NCBI GenBank assembly: GCA_038106575.1 | Contig: JAYOED010000004.1 | Span: forward strand, 12,184-76,183 | DNA from: Ga0077527 sp038106575 | GTDB lineage: Bacteria > Pseudomonadota > Gammaproteobacteria > Burkholderiales > SG8-41 | DNA: 64,000 nucleotides | Direction of reading: 5' to 3' | Shown: positions 8,307-16,071 of the stretch, in pieces | Layout: the number at the start of each line of letters is the position of its first letter | Numbering within the stretch: the stretch's first letter is position 1 | Program-made: the position numbers and the translations under genes | Notes under the pieces: model-generated | What the model was told of the DNA's origin: nothing | What the model saw: only the letters and a program-made list of their open reading frames with translations | Database searches by the model: none

Positions 8307-9236
8307 CTATGTGATAGCGGGCGAGGCAGGGCTTTCCAGGCAGATCCGCCCGAGCGCTCCGCTGCGGTAATCGTTGAGTAGCGCGATTGCTGCCTTGTCG
8401 AAGTCGTAGCCCCCGCCCTTGATCTTGAAGCTGCGTTTCGCGGCGATAGCTTCGATCACCGCGACGCCGTCTAGTGTGCCCCCATTGACCGGCGTGCCGT
8501 AGCGCGTCGCCAGCAGTTTCGTGTAGCGCTTTAACAACAGTTCGGCGAGAAATATCGCCACTTCCGATTCAATGTAGGCATTGATGCCGATGCTGTGGCT
8601 GGCGGCGAGCATCAGTCCGTCGCCGGGTCGTTCGATCTTCGGCCACATCAGTCCCGGCGTATCGGTGAGGCTGACGGTAGGTGAGAGTTCGTAACGCGCC
8701 AGCGCTTTAGTGATCGCCGGTTCATTGCCGACCTTGGCCTTGCGCTGTTTCAGCAGCGCATTGATCAGAGTGGATTTGCCGACATTGGGCACACCCATCA
8801 CAAGCAGGCGCAGGGGTTTAGTGGCGTCGTTGCGGTGAGGCGCCAGTTTTTTGGCGGCAGTAACGATTTTTGCGGCATCGCCGGGCTTTTTCGCTGACAA
8901 TGAGATTCCGTGTACGCCATTCTGTGCGTTGAAATGGGCCAGCCATTGTGGAGTGACTGAGGGATCTGCGGCATCCGCCTTATTTAATACTTTCAGGCAC
9001 TGGCGCTGGCGCGAATTGCGCAGCGACTCCACCAGCGGATTGCTGCTCGCCATTGGACAGCGTGCATCGACGATCTCGATTACCACGTCGTGATCCTTTA
9101 TCGCCTTTTTGATGTTCTCGACGGCGATGGCCATGTGGCCGGGGAACCAGTTGATCGATATAGGTTGAGAGTCTGACAAAGCGATGGGCGGGGCTGACTG
9201 GGGAGTAGTCCGCATTTTACCCCGCAGTGAATACAT
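8307..9236 (-). CDS. rbgA: Ribosome biogenesis GTPase YlqF/RbgA
   Basis: Circularly permuted GTPase acting in 50S subunit assembly. The G motifs appear in permuted order: the family signature WFPGHM at residues 30-35, DAR at 57-59, G4 NKAD at 85-88, then G1 GVPNVGKS at 148-155 and G3 DTPG at 192-195. The C-terminal helical domain (DGVAVIEAIAAKRSF) is present. Length 309, normal. An internal ATG seven codons in could also be the start. In-frame spacing to the amidohydrolase downstream is short but functional linkage is not evident. Confidence 0.95.
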   Translation of the reverse strand: MYSLRGKMRTTPQSAPPIALSDSQPISINWFPGHMAIAVENIKKAIKDHDVVIEIVDARCPMASSNPLVESLRNSRQRQCLKVLNKADAADPSVTPQWLAHFNAQNGVHGISLSAKKPGDAAKIVTAAKKLAPHRNDATKPLRLLVMGVPNVGKSTLINALLKQRKAKVGNEPAITKALARYELSPTVSLTDTPGLMWPKIERPGDGLMLAASHSIGINAYIESEVAIFLAELLLKRYTKLLATRYGTPVNGGTLDGVAVIEAIAAKRSFKIKGGGYDFDKAAIALLNDYRSGALGRICLESPASPAIT

Positions 9237-9296
9237 AACAAATTGTTTTTATTGAAATAATTGATTACTTGCCAGATCGGTTATATTCCGGTGTCC

Positions 9297-9620
9297 ATGA
9301 ATCAGGCCGCCGCGCTCCGCATCGCTTTCGCCGGCATGGTCGCGCTGGGCGTGGCCGTGGGCATCGGCCGATTCGCATTCACGCCGCTGCTGCCATTGAT
9401 GCAGGTTGACGCCGGGCTATGCGTTGCTGCCGGAGCCCACGTCGTGCAACTCAATGCTGCGATGACCGCAGCATTTGCGCTGGGCCAGATACTTGGCCCT
9501 TTGACCGCCAGCCTGATGTTGGAGGCCAGCTGGAGATTTACCAGCGGCCTGGTGCTGGCTTCCGCGCTTCTGGTAATTTCCGGAGTCATGCTGTGGCGCA
9601 GTCCCCGGGCCAAACGATGA
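9297..9620 (+). pseudogene. YbfB-like MFS transporter with large internal deletion
   Basis: The first ~40 residues (RIAFAGMVALGVAVGIGRFA, TPLLPLMQVDAGL) match the start of YbfB/arabinose-type MFS carriers. The next part (LNAAMTAAFALGQILGPLTA) matches their final helices. Roughly 300 residues normally lie between, so the 12-helix core is gone while the frame is kept, giving a 107-residue protein from ATG 9297 (a TTG at 9261 is also in frame). The stop overlaps the start of the DMT exporter gene, so this ORF may persist as a translated leader for it. It is very unlikely to transport anything. Confidence 0.7.
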
Positions 9621-10471
9621 TGAAACCAGCAACCAAGAGCATGCTGCTGATGTCGATCGGCATCGGATTGATCACTGCAAACGATGCGGCCACCAAGTAT
9701 TTGGTTCTGTCCCATCCCATCGGACAGGTTATGTGCCTGCGCCAGGCGGCGACATTGCTGGTGATCATTCCCTATCTGCTTTATTTCAATCGCTGGAATA
9801 TGCTGCGGGTGGTCAACTGGCGTGGACAGCTCGGCCGGGGTGCAATGTTCCTCTTCGGATCGGTGTTCATCGTTTTGGGACTGGGGGCGCTGCCGCTGGC
9901 AACCGCGGTGACCATGCTGTTCCTCAGTCCGATCATCTTGGTGGCGTTGTCGGCGCCGCTGCTTAGCGAACGCGTCGGAGCGCATCGCTGGGTCGCGGTA
10001 TTGGGCGGTTTTGCCGGTGTTTTGATCATTATGCGCCCTGGCGGCAGCGCATTCGAATGGGCGCTGCTGCTGCCGCTGGCGGGCGCGTTCATCAACGCGC
10101 TGCGCGACCTGCTGACGCGGCGGTTGTCACGCACCGAAACCTCCCTGTCGATCCTGTTTTGGTCGAATATGGTGCTGATGGCTGGAAGTGCGTTGACGGC
10201 GCCGTTCGGCTGGGTATCCGTCAGTGCTGCAGGCACGGTCTGGTTCATCGCAGCCGGCGCATTCAACATCGGCGCTCATTTTTTTATTATCGAGGCGCTG
10301 CGGGTCGGCGAGGCTTCGGTCGCGGCTCCGATCCGATATACCGCTTTGTTGTGGGCCGCACTGTTCGGTTATCTGATCTGGGGCGAACTGCCCGGCATCT
10401 GGCTGTGGGCCGGTGCTGCGGTCATAGTCGCTAGCAGCCTGTACATGATCCGCATGGAAGGGCGAACCTGA
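9617..10471 (+). CDS. DMT superfamily (EamA) transporter
   Basis: 284-residue inner-membrane protein with about ten hydrophobic helices in two EamA repeats, the architecture of small-metabolite exporters. I choose ATG 9617 (or 9620), overlapping the stop of the deleted MFS ORF; the frame continues upstream to 9419 but only in sequence that belongs to that ORF. Conserved features are the N-terminal NDAATKYLVLSHPIGQ region, APLLSERVGAHRWVAVLGGF in repeat 1 and RYTALLWAALFGYLIWGELP in repeat 2. Substrate unknown. Confidence 0.88.
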   Translation: MMKPATKSMLLMSIGIGLITANDAATKYLVLSHPIGQVMCLRQAATLLVIIPYLLYFNRWNMLRVVNWRGQLGRGAMFLFGSVFIVLGLGALPLATAVTMLFLSPIILVALSAPLLSERVGAHRWVAVLGGFAGVLIIMRPGGSAFEWALLLPLAGAFINALRDLLTRRLSRTETSLSILFWSNMVLMAGSALTAPFGWVSVSAAGTVWFIAAGAFNIGAHFFIIEALRVGEASVAAPIRYTALLWAALFGYLIWGELPGIWLWAGAAVIVASSLYMIRMEGRT

Positions 10472-10542
10472 ACGCATCAGTCGGGCACTGGCCTGGATTT
10501 TGCGTCGTGATTGGAAAGATTTGACGGGCTTGGAGAAAAATC

Positions 10543-11325
10543 ATGCTGAAGGGTAAATGCGCCGTCGTTACCGGCTCTACCAGCGGTATCGGGCTGGGAG
10601 TCGCCACGGCACTGGCTGCGCGAGGCGTCAATATCATGATAAATGGCCTGGGAGAGGCTGCGGAAATTGAAGCTTTGCGCGTCGGCATGGCGCGGGATCA
10701 TGGCGTCAAGGTGGGCTACGACGGGGCCGATATGACCAAGCCTGCCGAGATCGGTGCCATGATGGCGAAAGCGGAGCAGATGTTCGGTGCGGTGGACATA
10801 CTCGTCAACAATGCAGGCATCCAGTTCGTTTCCCCTATCGAGGAATTTCCCCCGGAAAAATGGGATGCGATTATTGCCATCAACCTTGTGGCGCTGTTTC
10901 ATACCATCCGCCACGCCTTACCCGGCATGAAACGGCGCATGTGGGGGCGCATCATCAATATCGCATCAGCTCACGCTCTGGTGGCTTCACCTTTCAAGTC
11001 GGCCTATGTGGCGGCCAAGCATGGTGTTGCCGGGCTGACCAAGACCGTGGCGCTGGAAACCGCAACCTTTGGCATTACCGTCAACGCGATCTGTCCGGCA
11101 TACGTGCTGACGCCGCTTGTTGAGAAGCAGATTCCGGACACCGCCAGGGCGCGCAGGATTACTGAAGCACAGGTGATGAGCGATGTGCTGCTTGCCGCGC
11201 AGCCAACTAAACAGTTTGTGACCATTGAGCAGGTCGCCGCTCTGGCCTGTTTTCTGGCCGGCGACGATGCAGCTTCAATTACCGGTAGCCTTCAATCGAT
11301 CGACGGCGGCTGGACGGCCCAGTAA
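10543..11325 (+). CDS. bdhA: D-3-hydroxybutyrate dehydrogenase (SDR)
   Basis: NAD-dependent short-chain dehydrogenase interconverting 3-hydroxybutyrate and acetoacetate, part of PHB turnover. 260 residues with cofactor motif TGSTSGIG, NNAGIQFV, catalytic Ser in NIASAHALVAS, YVAAK with the catalytic Tyr/Lys, and the substrate-loop signature NAICPAYVLTPLVEKQI that is typical of BdhA. It ends SLQSIDGGWTAQ, the usual BdhA C-terminus. An RBS-like GGAGAAA precedes the start. It is 70 bases from the DMT gene and probably separately expressed. Confidence 0.93.
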   Translation: MLKGKCAVVTGSTSGIGLGVATALAARGVNIMINGLGEAAEIEALRVGMARDHGVKVGYDGADMTKPAEIGAMMAKAEQMFGAVDILVNNAGIQFVSPIEEFPPEKWDAIIAINLVALFHTIRHALPGMKRRMWGRIINIASAHALVASPFKSAYVAAKHGVAGLTKTVALETATFGITVNAICPAYVLTPLVEKQIPDTARARRITEAQVMSDVLLAAQPTKQFVTIEQVAALACFLAGDDAASITGSLQSIDGGWTAQ

Positions 11326-11332
11326 CTAGGTA

Positions 11333-11677
11333 TCAGTGAAGGGTAGTGTTTTCTGTGGCCACGCGCTGCGTCAGGTTGAGTAGCATCACGCGACAGCCGA
11401 TCATGACGATGCCGCCCTTGATGCGATTGTCACCGGTGTCGGTGAATTCAAAATCGTAAGCGCGTTGTAATTGCAACCGCCCCGCGGCGTTGCGAGCAGG
11501 TTTGATGTGGGTAATACCGACGGTGTCGTCGAGAAACAGCACACCTTCGGTGGCGCAGGCTGAATGCGCAGCGTTCACTGCGGCTTCACGCGCCTGCATG
11601 CTGTCCCACCAAAACCAGGCGATTGCACAAAAGCAGGTGAGGAGCAGGATTTCTGTTAATGGGAACATTGCGTCCAT
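11333..11677 (-). CDS. DUF3301 domain protein
   Basis: 114-residue protein with an N-terminal membrane anchor (LTEILLLTCFCAIAWFWWDS), then a short soluble domain with QAREAAVNAAHSACATEGVL, FLDDTVGI, LQRAYDFEFTDTGDNRIKGG. This arrangement is characteristic of DUF3301, a small proteobacterial family of unknown role. It is convergent with bdhA, only 7 bases from its stop. Confidence 0.85.
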   Translation of the reverse strand: MDAMFPLTEILLLTCFCAIAWFWWDSMQAREAAVNAAHSACATEGVLFLDDTVGITHIKPARNAAGRLQLQRAYDFEFTDTGDNRIKGGIVMIGCRVMLLNLTQRVATENTTLH

Positions 11678-11778
11678 AACGTTAACAGAGATGGTTACGG
11701 AGAGACATCACCATCTGGAACTAGAGGGGGGTAGCGCCCGGATTGGGTTAGACTCAATGGCCTTATCCGGGGGGCCGC

Positions 11779-12816
11779 ATGATCGAACTTAAGTCACGCA
11801 AGCACACTGTCGAAGACCTCGGCAGCGCCATTGAATTCTGTTATGCGAACGGCTGGACCGACGGCCTGCCGGTAATCCCGCCGACCGCCGAGCGCATCGA
11901 GGCGATGCTGGTTGCGGCCAATCTCAAACCGGACCAGCAGTTGTCCTTCATCGAAAACCGCCAGGTTTCTGTGACGGCGGAGAAGGTCGCGATCAATGCG
12001 GTGATGGCGGGCTGCAAGCCCGAATACATGCCGGTGATCGCGGCTACCGTCGAAGCGCTGGCAGATCCGCTCTATGGTTACCATGGTCCGGCAACCAGCA
12101 CTGGCGGCTCTGCGGTGTTCATGCTTATCAACGGGCCCATCGCAAAAAAAATCGGGCTTAACAGCGGTGACAACCTGTTCGGACCGGGATGGCGTGCCAA
12201 CGCCACCATCGGCCGCGCGATACGACTGGTCATGCGTAACGTGATTGGCACGCTTCCTGGTGAACTCGATCGCAGTAGTCTCGGTCATGCCGGCAAATAC
12301 ACCTATTGCATTGCTGAAAACGAGGTAGACAGTCCGTGGCCGGCGTTCCATACCACGCGAGGCTTCAAGTCTGAGCAGAATGCAGTAACCATCTTTGCCG
12401 CCTACGCGCCTCACCAGTACTCGAACGGTCTCAGCGCGACACCGGAGGGTGTGCTGGCAACGGCCTGTGCGCAGATGCGGGTCTCCGCCGGTACCAACCG
12501 CCAGCCGCAGTATGCAATGGTGTTTGCCGGGGAGCACCAGCTGATCATGAAGAACGGCGGCTGGTCGCGCGAAGACGTGCAGAAGTACGTATTCGAAAAT
12601 ACGCAGATGAAACAGGCCGACCTGCAGCGCGCGAACATCAAGCCCGGACCGGTGACCGAGGAAACTGAAAAAACCCTGCAGCCGCTGGTACACACGCCCC
12701 AGGATCTGCTGGTGATTGCGGCCGGTGGCAGGGCCGGCGTACAGTCGTGCTATATCCCGGGCTGGGGCGGCAAGAACGGTTCGCAGAGCGTGACACGGGA
12801 AATCCGGGTTCCATAA
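11779..12816 (+). CDS. Uncharacterised partner of the UGSC selenoprotein (WTDGLPV family)
   Basis: 345-residue soluble protein of unknown function with no signal peptide. Distinctive blocks: FCYANGWTDGLPVIPPT at residues ~19-35, VSVTAEKVAINAVMAGCKPE, YGYHGPATSTGGSAVFMLIN, NLFGPGWRANATIGRAIRLV, PGKYTYCIAEN-like HAGKYTYCIAENE, SPWPAFHTTRGF, and a C-terminal DLLVIAAGGRAG. Conserved Gly-rich turns and few Cys suggest an enzyme fold, but I cannot assign a reaction. It lies 48 bases upstream of the selenoprotein, on the same strand and in the right order for one transcript. From memory this family recurs beside UGSC proteins; a homology search would settle that. Confidence 0.75.
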   Translation: MIELKSRKHTVEDLGSAIEFCYANGWTDGLPVIPPTAERIEAMLVAANLKPDQQLSFIENRQVSVTAEKVAINAVMAGCKPEYMPVIAATVEALADPLYGYHGPATSTGGSAVFMLINGPIAKKIGLNSGDNLFGPGWRANATIGRAIRLVMRNVIGTLPGELDRSSLGHAGKYTYCIAENEVDSPWPAFHTTRGFKSEQNAVTIFAAYAPHQYSNGLSATPEGVLATACAQMRVSAGTNRQPQYAMVFAGEHQLIMKNGGWSREDVQKYVFENTQMKQADLQRANIKPGPVTEETEKTLQPLVHTPQDLLVIAAGGRAGVQSCYIPGWGGKNGSQSVTREIRVP

Positions 12817-12864
12817 AAATATATTTATAAACAAATACTTATGTAACAACAGAAGGAGAGCGAG

Positions 12865-13398
12865 ATGAGTATCCAGATCTACGATCCCACGACCGAAGTC
12901 AGCGGACGGACGATCAAGTTCGTGCCGCGGCCGAAGTCGTTGAAAGGCCTGCGCGTCGGCCTGGTCGACAACACCAAGCACAACTCCGACCAGATCCTGC
13001 TGCGCATCGCCGGCATCCTCGAAAAAGAGCATGGCGCGAAGGCGCACGTGATCCGCAAGAAGAAAAGCGCGGGGTCGGCGCCCAGCCCGGAAATGATTGC
13101 CGAGTACAAGCAGAATTGTGATGTTGTCGTCGCGGGGGTCGGTGACTGAGGGTCATGCAGCTCGGGCAGTGTGCTCGACAGCATAGTATTTGAGCAGCAA
13201 GGGGTTCCGTCGGCGTCGATTGTGACGCATGTGTTCACGGTGACGGGCAAGGCGATGGCGCGCACCTGGGGCGTGCCGGATCTAAAATTCCTGGTAATGC
13301 CGCATCCGATCGCCAATCTGACGCCGGAGCAGATGGACCAGCGCGCGGCGGAAATCACGCCGCAGGTGGTGGATCTGTTGCTGAAGGGGCAGCAGTAG
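12865..13398 (+). CDS. UGSC-family selenoprotein (selenocysteine at TGA 13147)
   Basis: One 177-residue protein read through an in-frame TGA at codon 95 (13147-13149). Before it: MSIQIYDPTTEVSG, LKGLRVGLVDNTKHNSDQIL (nucleotide-binding-like beta-alpha start), NCDVVVAGVGD. After it, same frame: GSCSSGSVLDSIVFEQQG, IVTHVFTVTGKAMARTWG, FLVMPHPIANLTPEQM. The junction reads GD-U-GSC-SSG, the defining U-G-S-C motif of the UGSC (seleno)protein family; the Sec and the Cys three residues on form a UxxC redox pair. Both halves have protein-like codon use and no other stop. RBS AGAAGGAG precedes ATG 12865. selA, selB, selC and selD must exist elsewhere. The biochemical role is unknown, probably redox. 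Confidence 0.9.
13147..13184 (+). promoter_or_regulatory. Candidate bacterial SECIS element
   Basis: The mRNA right after the TGA can fold into a hairpin: upper stem TCGGGC (13162-13167) pairs with GCTCGA (13173-13178, one G-U), closing a 5-base loop AGTGT. Below an AGC/CA internal loop, ATGC (13155-13158) pairs with GCAT (13181-13184). The apical loop starts 18 bases after the TGA and has G as its second base. Bacterial SECIS elements are known to need a loop of about 3-14 bases with a G in the first two positions, roughly 16-37 bases from the UGA, and this fits. It would recruit SelB-GTP-Sec-tRNA. Folding was done by hand. Confidence 0.65.
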
Positions 13399-13423
13399 GC
13401 GGACGGTATATCGCAGTCCGAAC

Positions 13424-13447
13424 AAAAGGGGCCAGATGGCCCCTTTT
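13424..13447 (+). terminator. Bidirectional Rho-independent terminator
   Basis: Perfect 10-bp inverted repeat AAAAGGGGCC / GGCCCCTTTT with loop AGAT and extra T residues. It closes the UGSC selenoprotein transcript on the plus strand, and its A-run lets it serve the convergent M48 peptidase gene on the minus strand. Confidence 0.9.
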
Positions 13448-13498
13448 TATTGTTTTGACGACAGGTCAGCCAGAGAGCGGCCGGTCTCAACCAGTTCG

Positions 13499-14317
13499 TT
13501 AGTGCCGCGCCATTTCGTATAGCGGCATTACCACCGGCAGCAGCGACTGGATTTCGCTGACGCGCTTGGCCCCGGCAGGGTGGGTGCTGAGGAATTCCGG
13601 CGGTGCATTACCGTCGCTGGCCTTGATCATCTTCTGCCACAGCGTGACGCCTGCACGCGGATCGTAGCCCGCGCGCGCCGAGAGTTCGAGTCCGATGCGG
13701 TCGGCTTCCGTTTCGTCCAGACGGCTGAAGCGGGTAGCGATCAGCGCCTCATATGCGGTGTTGGTCAGATTGGTTGCACCCTGACTGAGCCCAAGCAGCG
13801 CCGCGCCGACGCCGATTGCAGTCTGGGCGGCCATGGCCTGCGATACCTGCTCGCGAGAGTGTTCTCGCAGTGCGTGCGCGATTTCGTGTCCCATCACGAT
13901 GGCGATTTCGTCATCGCTGAGACTGAGGCGCGTGATCAGGCCAGAGTGGAACATGATCTTGCCCCCGGGCATGCAGAAGGCATTCAGTTCGTCGCTTTTG
14001 ATAGTATTGACCTCCCATTTCCAACCCGGTGCATCGGCACGGAAGGCGCGTGTATGCGGGGTGATGCGCACGGCGATGGCGCGTACGCGCCGGGTCATGG
14101 CGGGATCGGTATTCAAAGTGCCTTTTTTCGACGTATCGGCCTTCAGCTTGGTGTAGGCCTGCAAGGCCATGCGGTTAAGCTGGCTGGAGGACACCAGCAG
14201 CAGTTGTTTGCGCTCGGCGCCAACGGCGCCACCGGAAGTGGTCGATTTGCAGCCGGGCAGCGCGGTCAGCGCCATGATTGCGAGCACTGCGGCGGAAAAG
14301 CGGAATAGGTGGTTCAT
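13499..14317 (-). CDS. M48 family zinc metalloprotease, lipoprotein (LoiP/YggG-like)
   Basis: 272-residue periplasmic, probably membrane-anchored protease. The signal peptide ends in the lipobox LPGC (Cys ~23). The catalytic HExxH is HEIAH in IVMGHEIAHALREHSREQ, with the third zinc ligand Glu in DETEADRIGLELSARAGYDP. FLSTHPAGAKRVSEIQ is the usual C-terminal block. LoiP-type proteases degrade misfolded outer-membrane-associated proteins. Monocistronic between two convergent or divergent neighbours. Confidence 0.93.
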   Translation of the reverse strand: MNHLFRFSAAVLAIMALTALPGCKSTTSGGAVGAERKQLLLVSSSQLNRMALQAYTKLKADTSKKGTLNTDPAMTRRVRAIAVRITPHTRAFRADAPGWKWEVNTIKSDELNAFCMPGGKIMFHSGLITRLSLSDDEIAIVMGHEIAHALREHSREQVSQAMAAQTAIGVGAALLGLSQGATNLTNTAYEALIATRFSRLDETEADRIGLELSARAGYDPRAGVTLWQKMIKASDGNAPPEFLSTHPAGAKRVSEIQSLLPVVMPLYEMARH

Positions 14318-14440
14318 TGTTGCGTGTTCTCGTGAAGGTTGCGGAGGATTTTATCGCGCCAGAGGCTGTGTTTTGCGGTCCAAATGTGCCCTGTGCGCGT
14401 TCATTCTGCGTAAAATGCGCCCCTTTGACCGCGTAACCAG

Positions 14441-16045
14441 ATGATTCGTTTCACCCAGATCACGCTGCGGCGCGGCGCAAAGGTCCTGCTCGAAAGTGCA
14501 GACGTAGCGCTCAATCCCGGAGACAAAATCGGCCTGATCGGCGCAAACGGGACCGGCAAGTCCAGCCTGTTCGCGCTGTTGCGCGGGGAGCTCCAAGCCG
14601 ACAAGGGGGAGGTAGATTTTCCCCAGCGCTGGCGTGTTGCCCATGTCGCGCAGGAGACACCGGCACTGGAGCGTGCGGCCATCGACTATGTGATCGACGG
14701 CGATGTCACGCTGCGCCATCTGGAGGCTGAACTGGCGCAGGCCGAGACCAAAAACGACGGCGAGCGTATGGGCACGCTGTATGCCGACCTTGCCGATGCC
14801 GATGCCTGGACCGTGCGGCCGCGCGCAGAAAGCCTGCTGCACGGTCTTGGTTTCGGCCACGATCAAATGGAGCAGCCGGTTGCGAGTTTTTCAGGCGGCT
14901 GGCGCATGCGGCTCAACCTTGCGCAGGCACTGATGTGTCCCTCAGACCTGCTCCTGCTTGACGAACCGACCAATCACCTCGATCTCGACGCCATCCTCTG
15001 GGTCGAGGACTGGCTGAAGCGATACCGCGGCACGCTGGTCATCGTTTCACACGACCGTGATTTCCTCGACGGCGTGGTTAATACTATTGTCCACATTGAC
15101 AACAAGAAACTCAGACGCTACGCCGGCCATTACTCCGACTTTGAGCGCCAGCGTGCCGCCGTGGTAGTGCTAGTCGCCGGCCAGATCGAGAAGCAGCAGC
15201 GCGAACGCGCGCATCTCGAGTCGTTCATCAACCGCTTCAAGGCCCAGGCGAGCAAGGCGCGGCAGGCGCAGAGCCGGATGAAAATGCTGGCGAAGCTCGA
15301 GGATCTGGCGCCGCTGCATGTATCAGCGCCATTCCAGTTTGAATTCCGCGAGCCGCTGCGTGCGCCCAATCCGCTGCTGGTGCTCGATAGTGTCTCGGCC
15401 GGGTACCGTTCTGAAGAAGAAGGCGACAAGACGGTGCTGAAAAACGTCAGCTTTTCACTGCAGAGCGGGCAGCGCTACGGCCTGCTCGGTATCAACGGAG
15501 CCGGCAAGTCGACGCTGATCAAGACCATCGCTGGTGTGCTGCCGCCGCTTGGGGGGGAGGCGACTTTTAACAAGGGGCTGGCAGTTGGCTATTTCGCGCA
15601 GCACCAGGTTGAAATGCTGCGTAACGACGAATCGCCGCTTTGGAATCTGGCCAAGATTGCGCCGCGGGTACGTGAGCAGGAACTGCGGGCGTTCCTTGGC
15701 GGTTTCAATTTTCCTGGCGACATGGCACTGAGCCCGATTACTCATTTCTCCGGTGGCGAAAAGGCCCGGCTCGCGCTGGCGATGATCGTCTGGCAGCGCC
15801 CCAACCTGCTGCTGCTCGACGAGCCGACCAATCATCTTGATCTCGAAACCCGAGAGGCGCTAACGGTCGCGCTGGCGCAGTTCGAGGGTACGCTGGTGCT
15901 GGTGTCCCATGACCGCCACCTGTTGCGGGCGACAACTGACCAGTTCCTGATTGTCGCCGACGGCATGCTGCAGCCGTTCGATGGCGATATGGACGATTAC
16001 CGCGACTGGCTGTTCAAGACCAAGCTGACCGCAGATCGGGTGTAG
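14441..16045 (+). CDS. ABC-F ATPase, YheS-like, short C-terminus
   Basis: Soluble tandem ABC ATPase (no membrane domain) of the translation-associated ABC-F group. NBD1 has Walker A GANGTGKSS, signature FSGGWRMRL and LLLDEPTNHLD; then the linker (QREIE-like KQQRERAHLESFINRFKAQA); NBD2 has GINGAGKST, FSGGEKARLA and LLLDEPTNHLD. It matches YheS more than Uup, EttA or YbiT. At 534 residues it lacks the ~100-residue charged C-terminal extension usual in YheS, ending soon after DDYRDWLFKTKL. That could be natural or due to a premature TAG. Confidence 0.92.
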   Translation: MIRFTQITLRRGAKVLLESADVALNPGDKIGLIGANGTGKSSLFALLRGELQADKGEVDFPQRWRVAHVAQETPALERAAIDYVIDGDVTLRHLEAELAQAETKNDGERMGTLYADLADADAWTVRPRAESLLHGLGFGHDQMEQPVASFSGGWRMRLNLAQALMCPSDLLLLDEPTNHLDLDAILWVEDWLKRYRGTLVIVSHDRDFLDGVVNTIVHIDNKKLRRYAGHYSDFERQRAAVVVLVAGQIEKQQRERAHLESFINRFKAQASKARQAQSRMKMLAKLEDLAPLHVSAPFQFEFREPLRAPNPLLVLDSVSAGYRSEEEGDKTVLKNVSFSLQSGQRYGLLGINGAGKSTLIKTIAGVLPPLGGEATFNKGLAVGYFAQHQVEMLRNDESPLWNLAKIAPRVREQELRAFLGGFNFPGDMALSPITHFSGGEKARLALAMIVWQRPNLLLLDEPTNHLDLETREALTVALAQFEGTLVLVSHDRHLLRATTDQFLIVADGMLQPFDGDMDDYRDWLFKTKLTADRV

Positions 16046-16071
16046 GGCCGGGTTGAAGTAACACGCAGCAA

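Noticed and set aside
9261..9290. Sigma-70 promoter TTGATT...TATATT
   Set aside because: Spacing is only 15 bases and nothing else supports it.
11794..13047. 417-residue minus-strand ORF
   Set aside because: It lies opposite the UGSC partner gene, has Arg/His/Gly-rich low-complexity translation and no recognisable motif; a shadow of the plus-strand genes.
13147..13149. TGA as an ordinary stop or pseudogene lesion
   Set aside because: The exact U-G-S-C context, SECIS-like hairpin, intact downstream frame and flanking terminator fit selenocysteine far better than decay.
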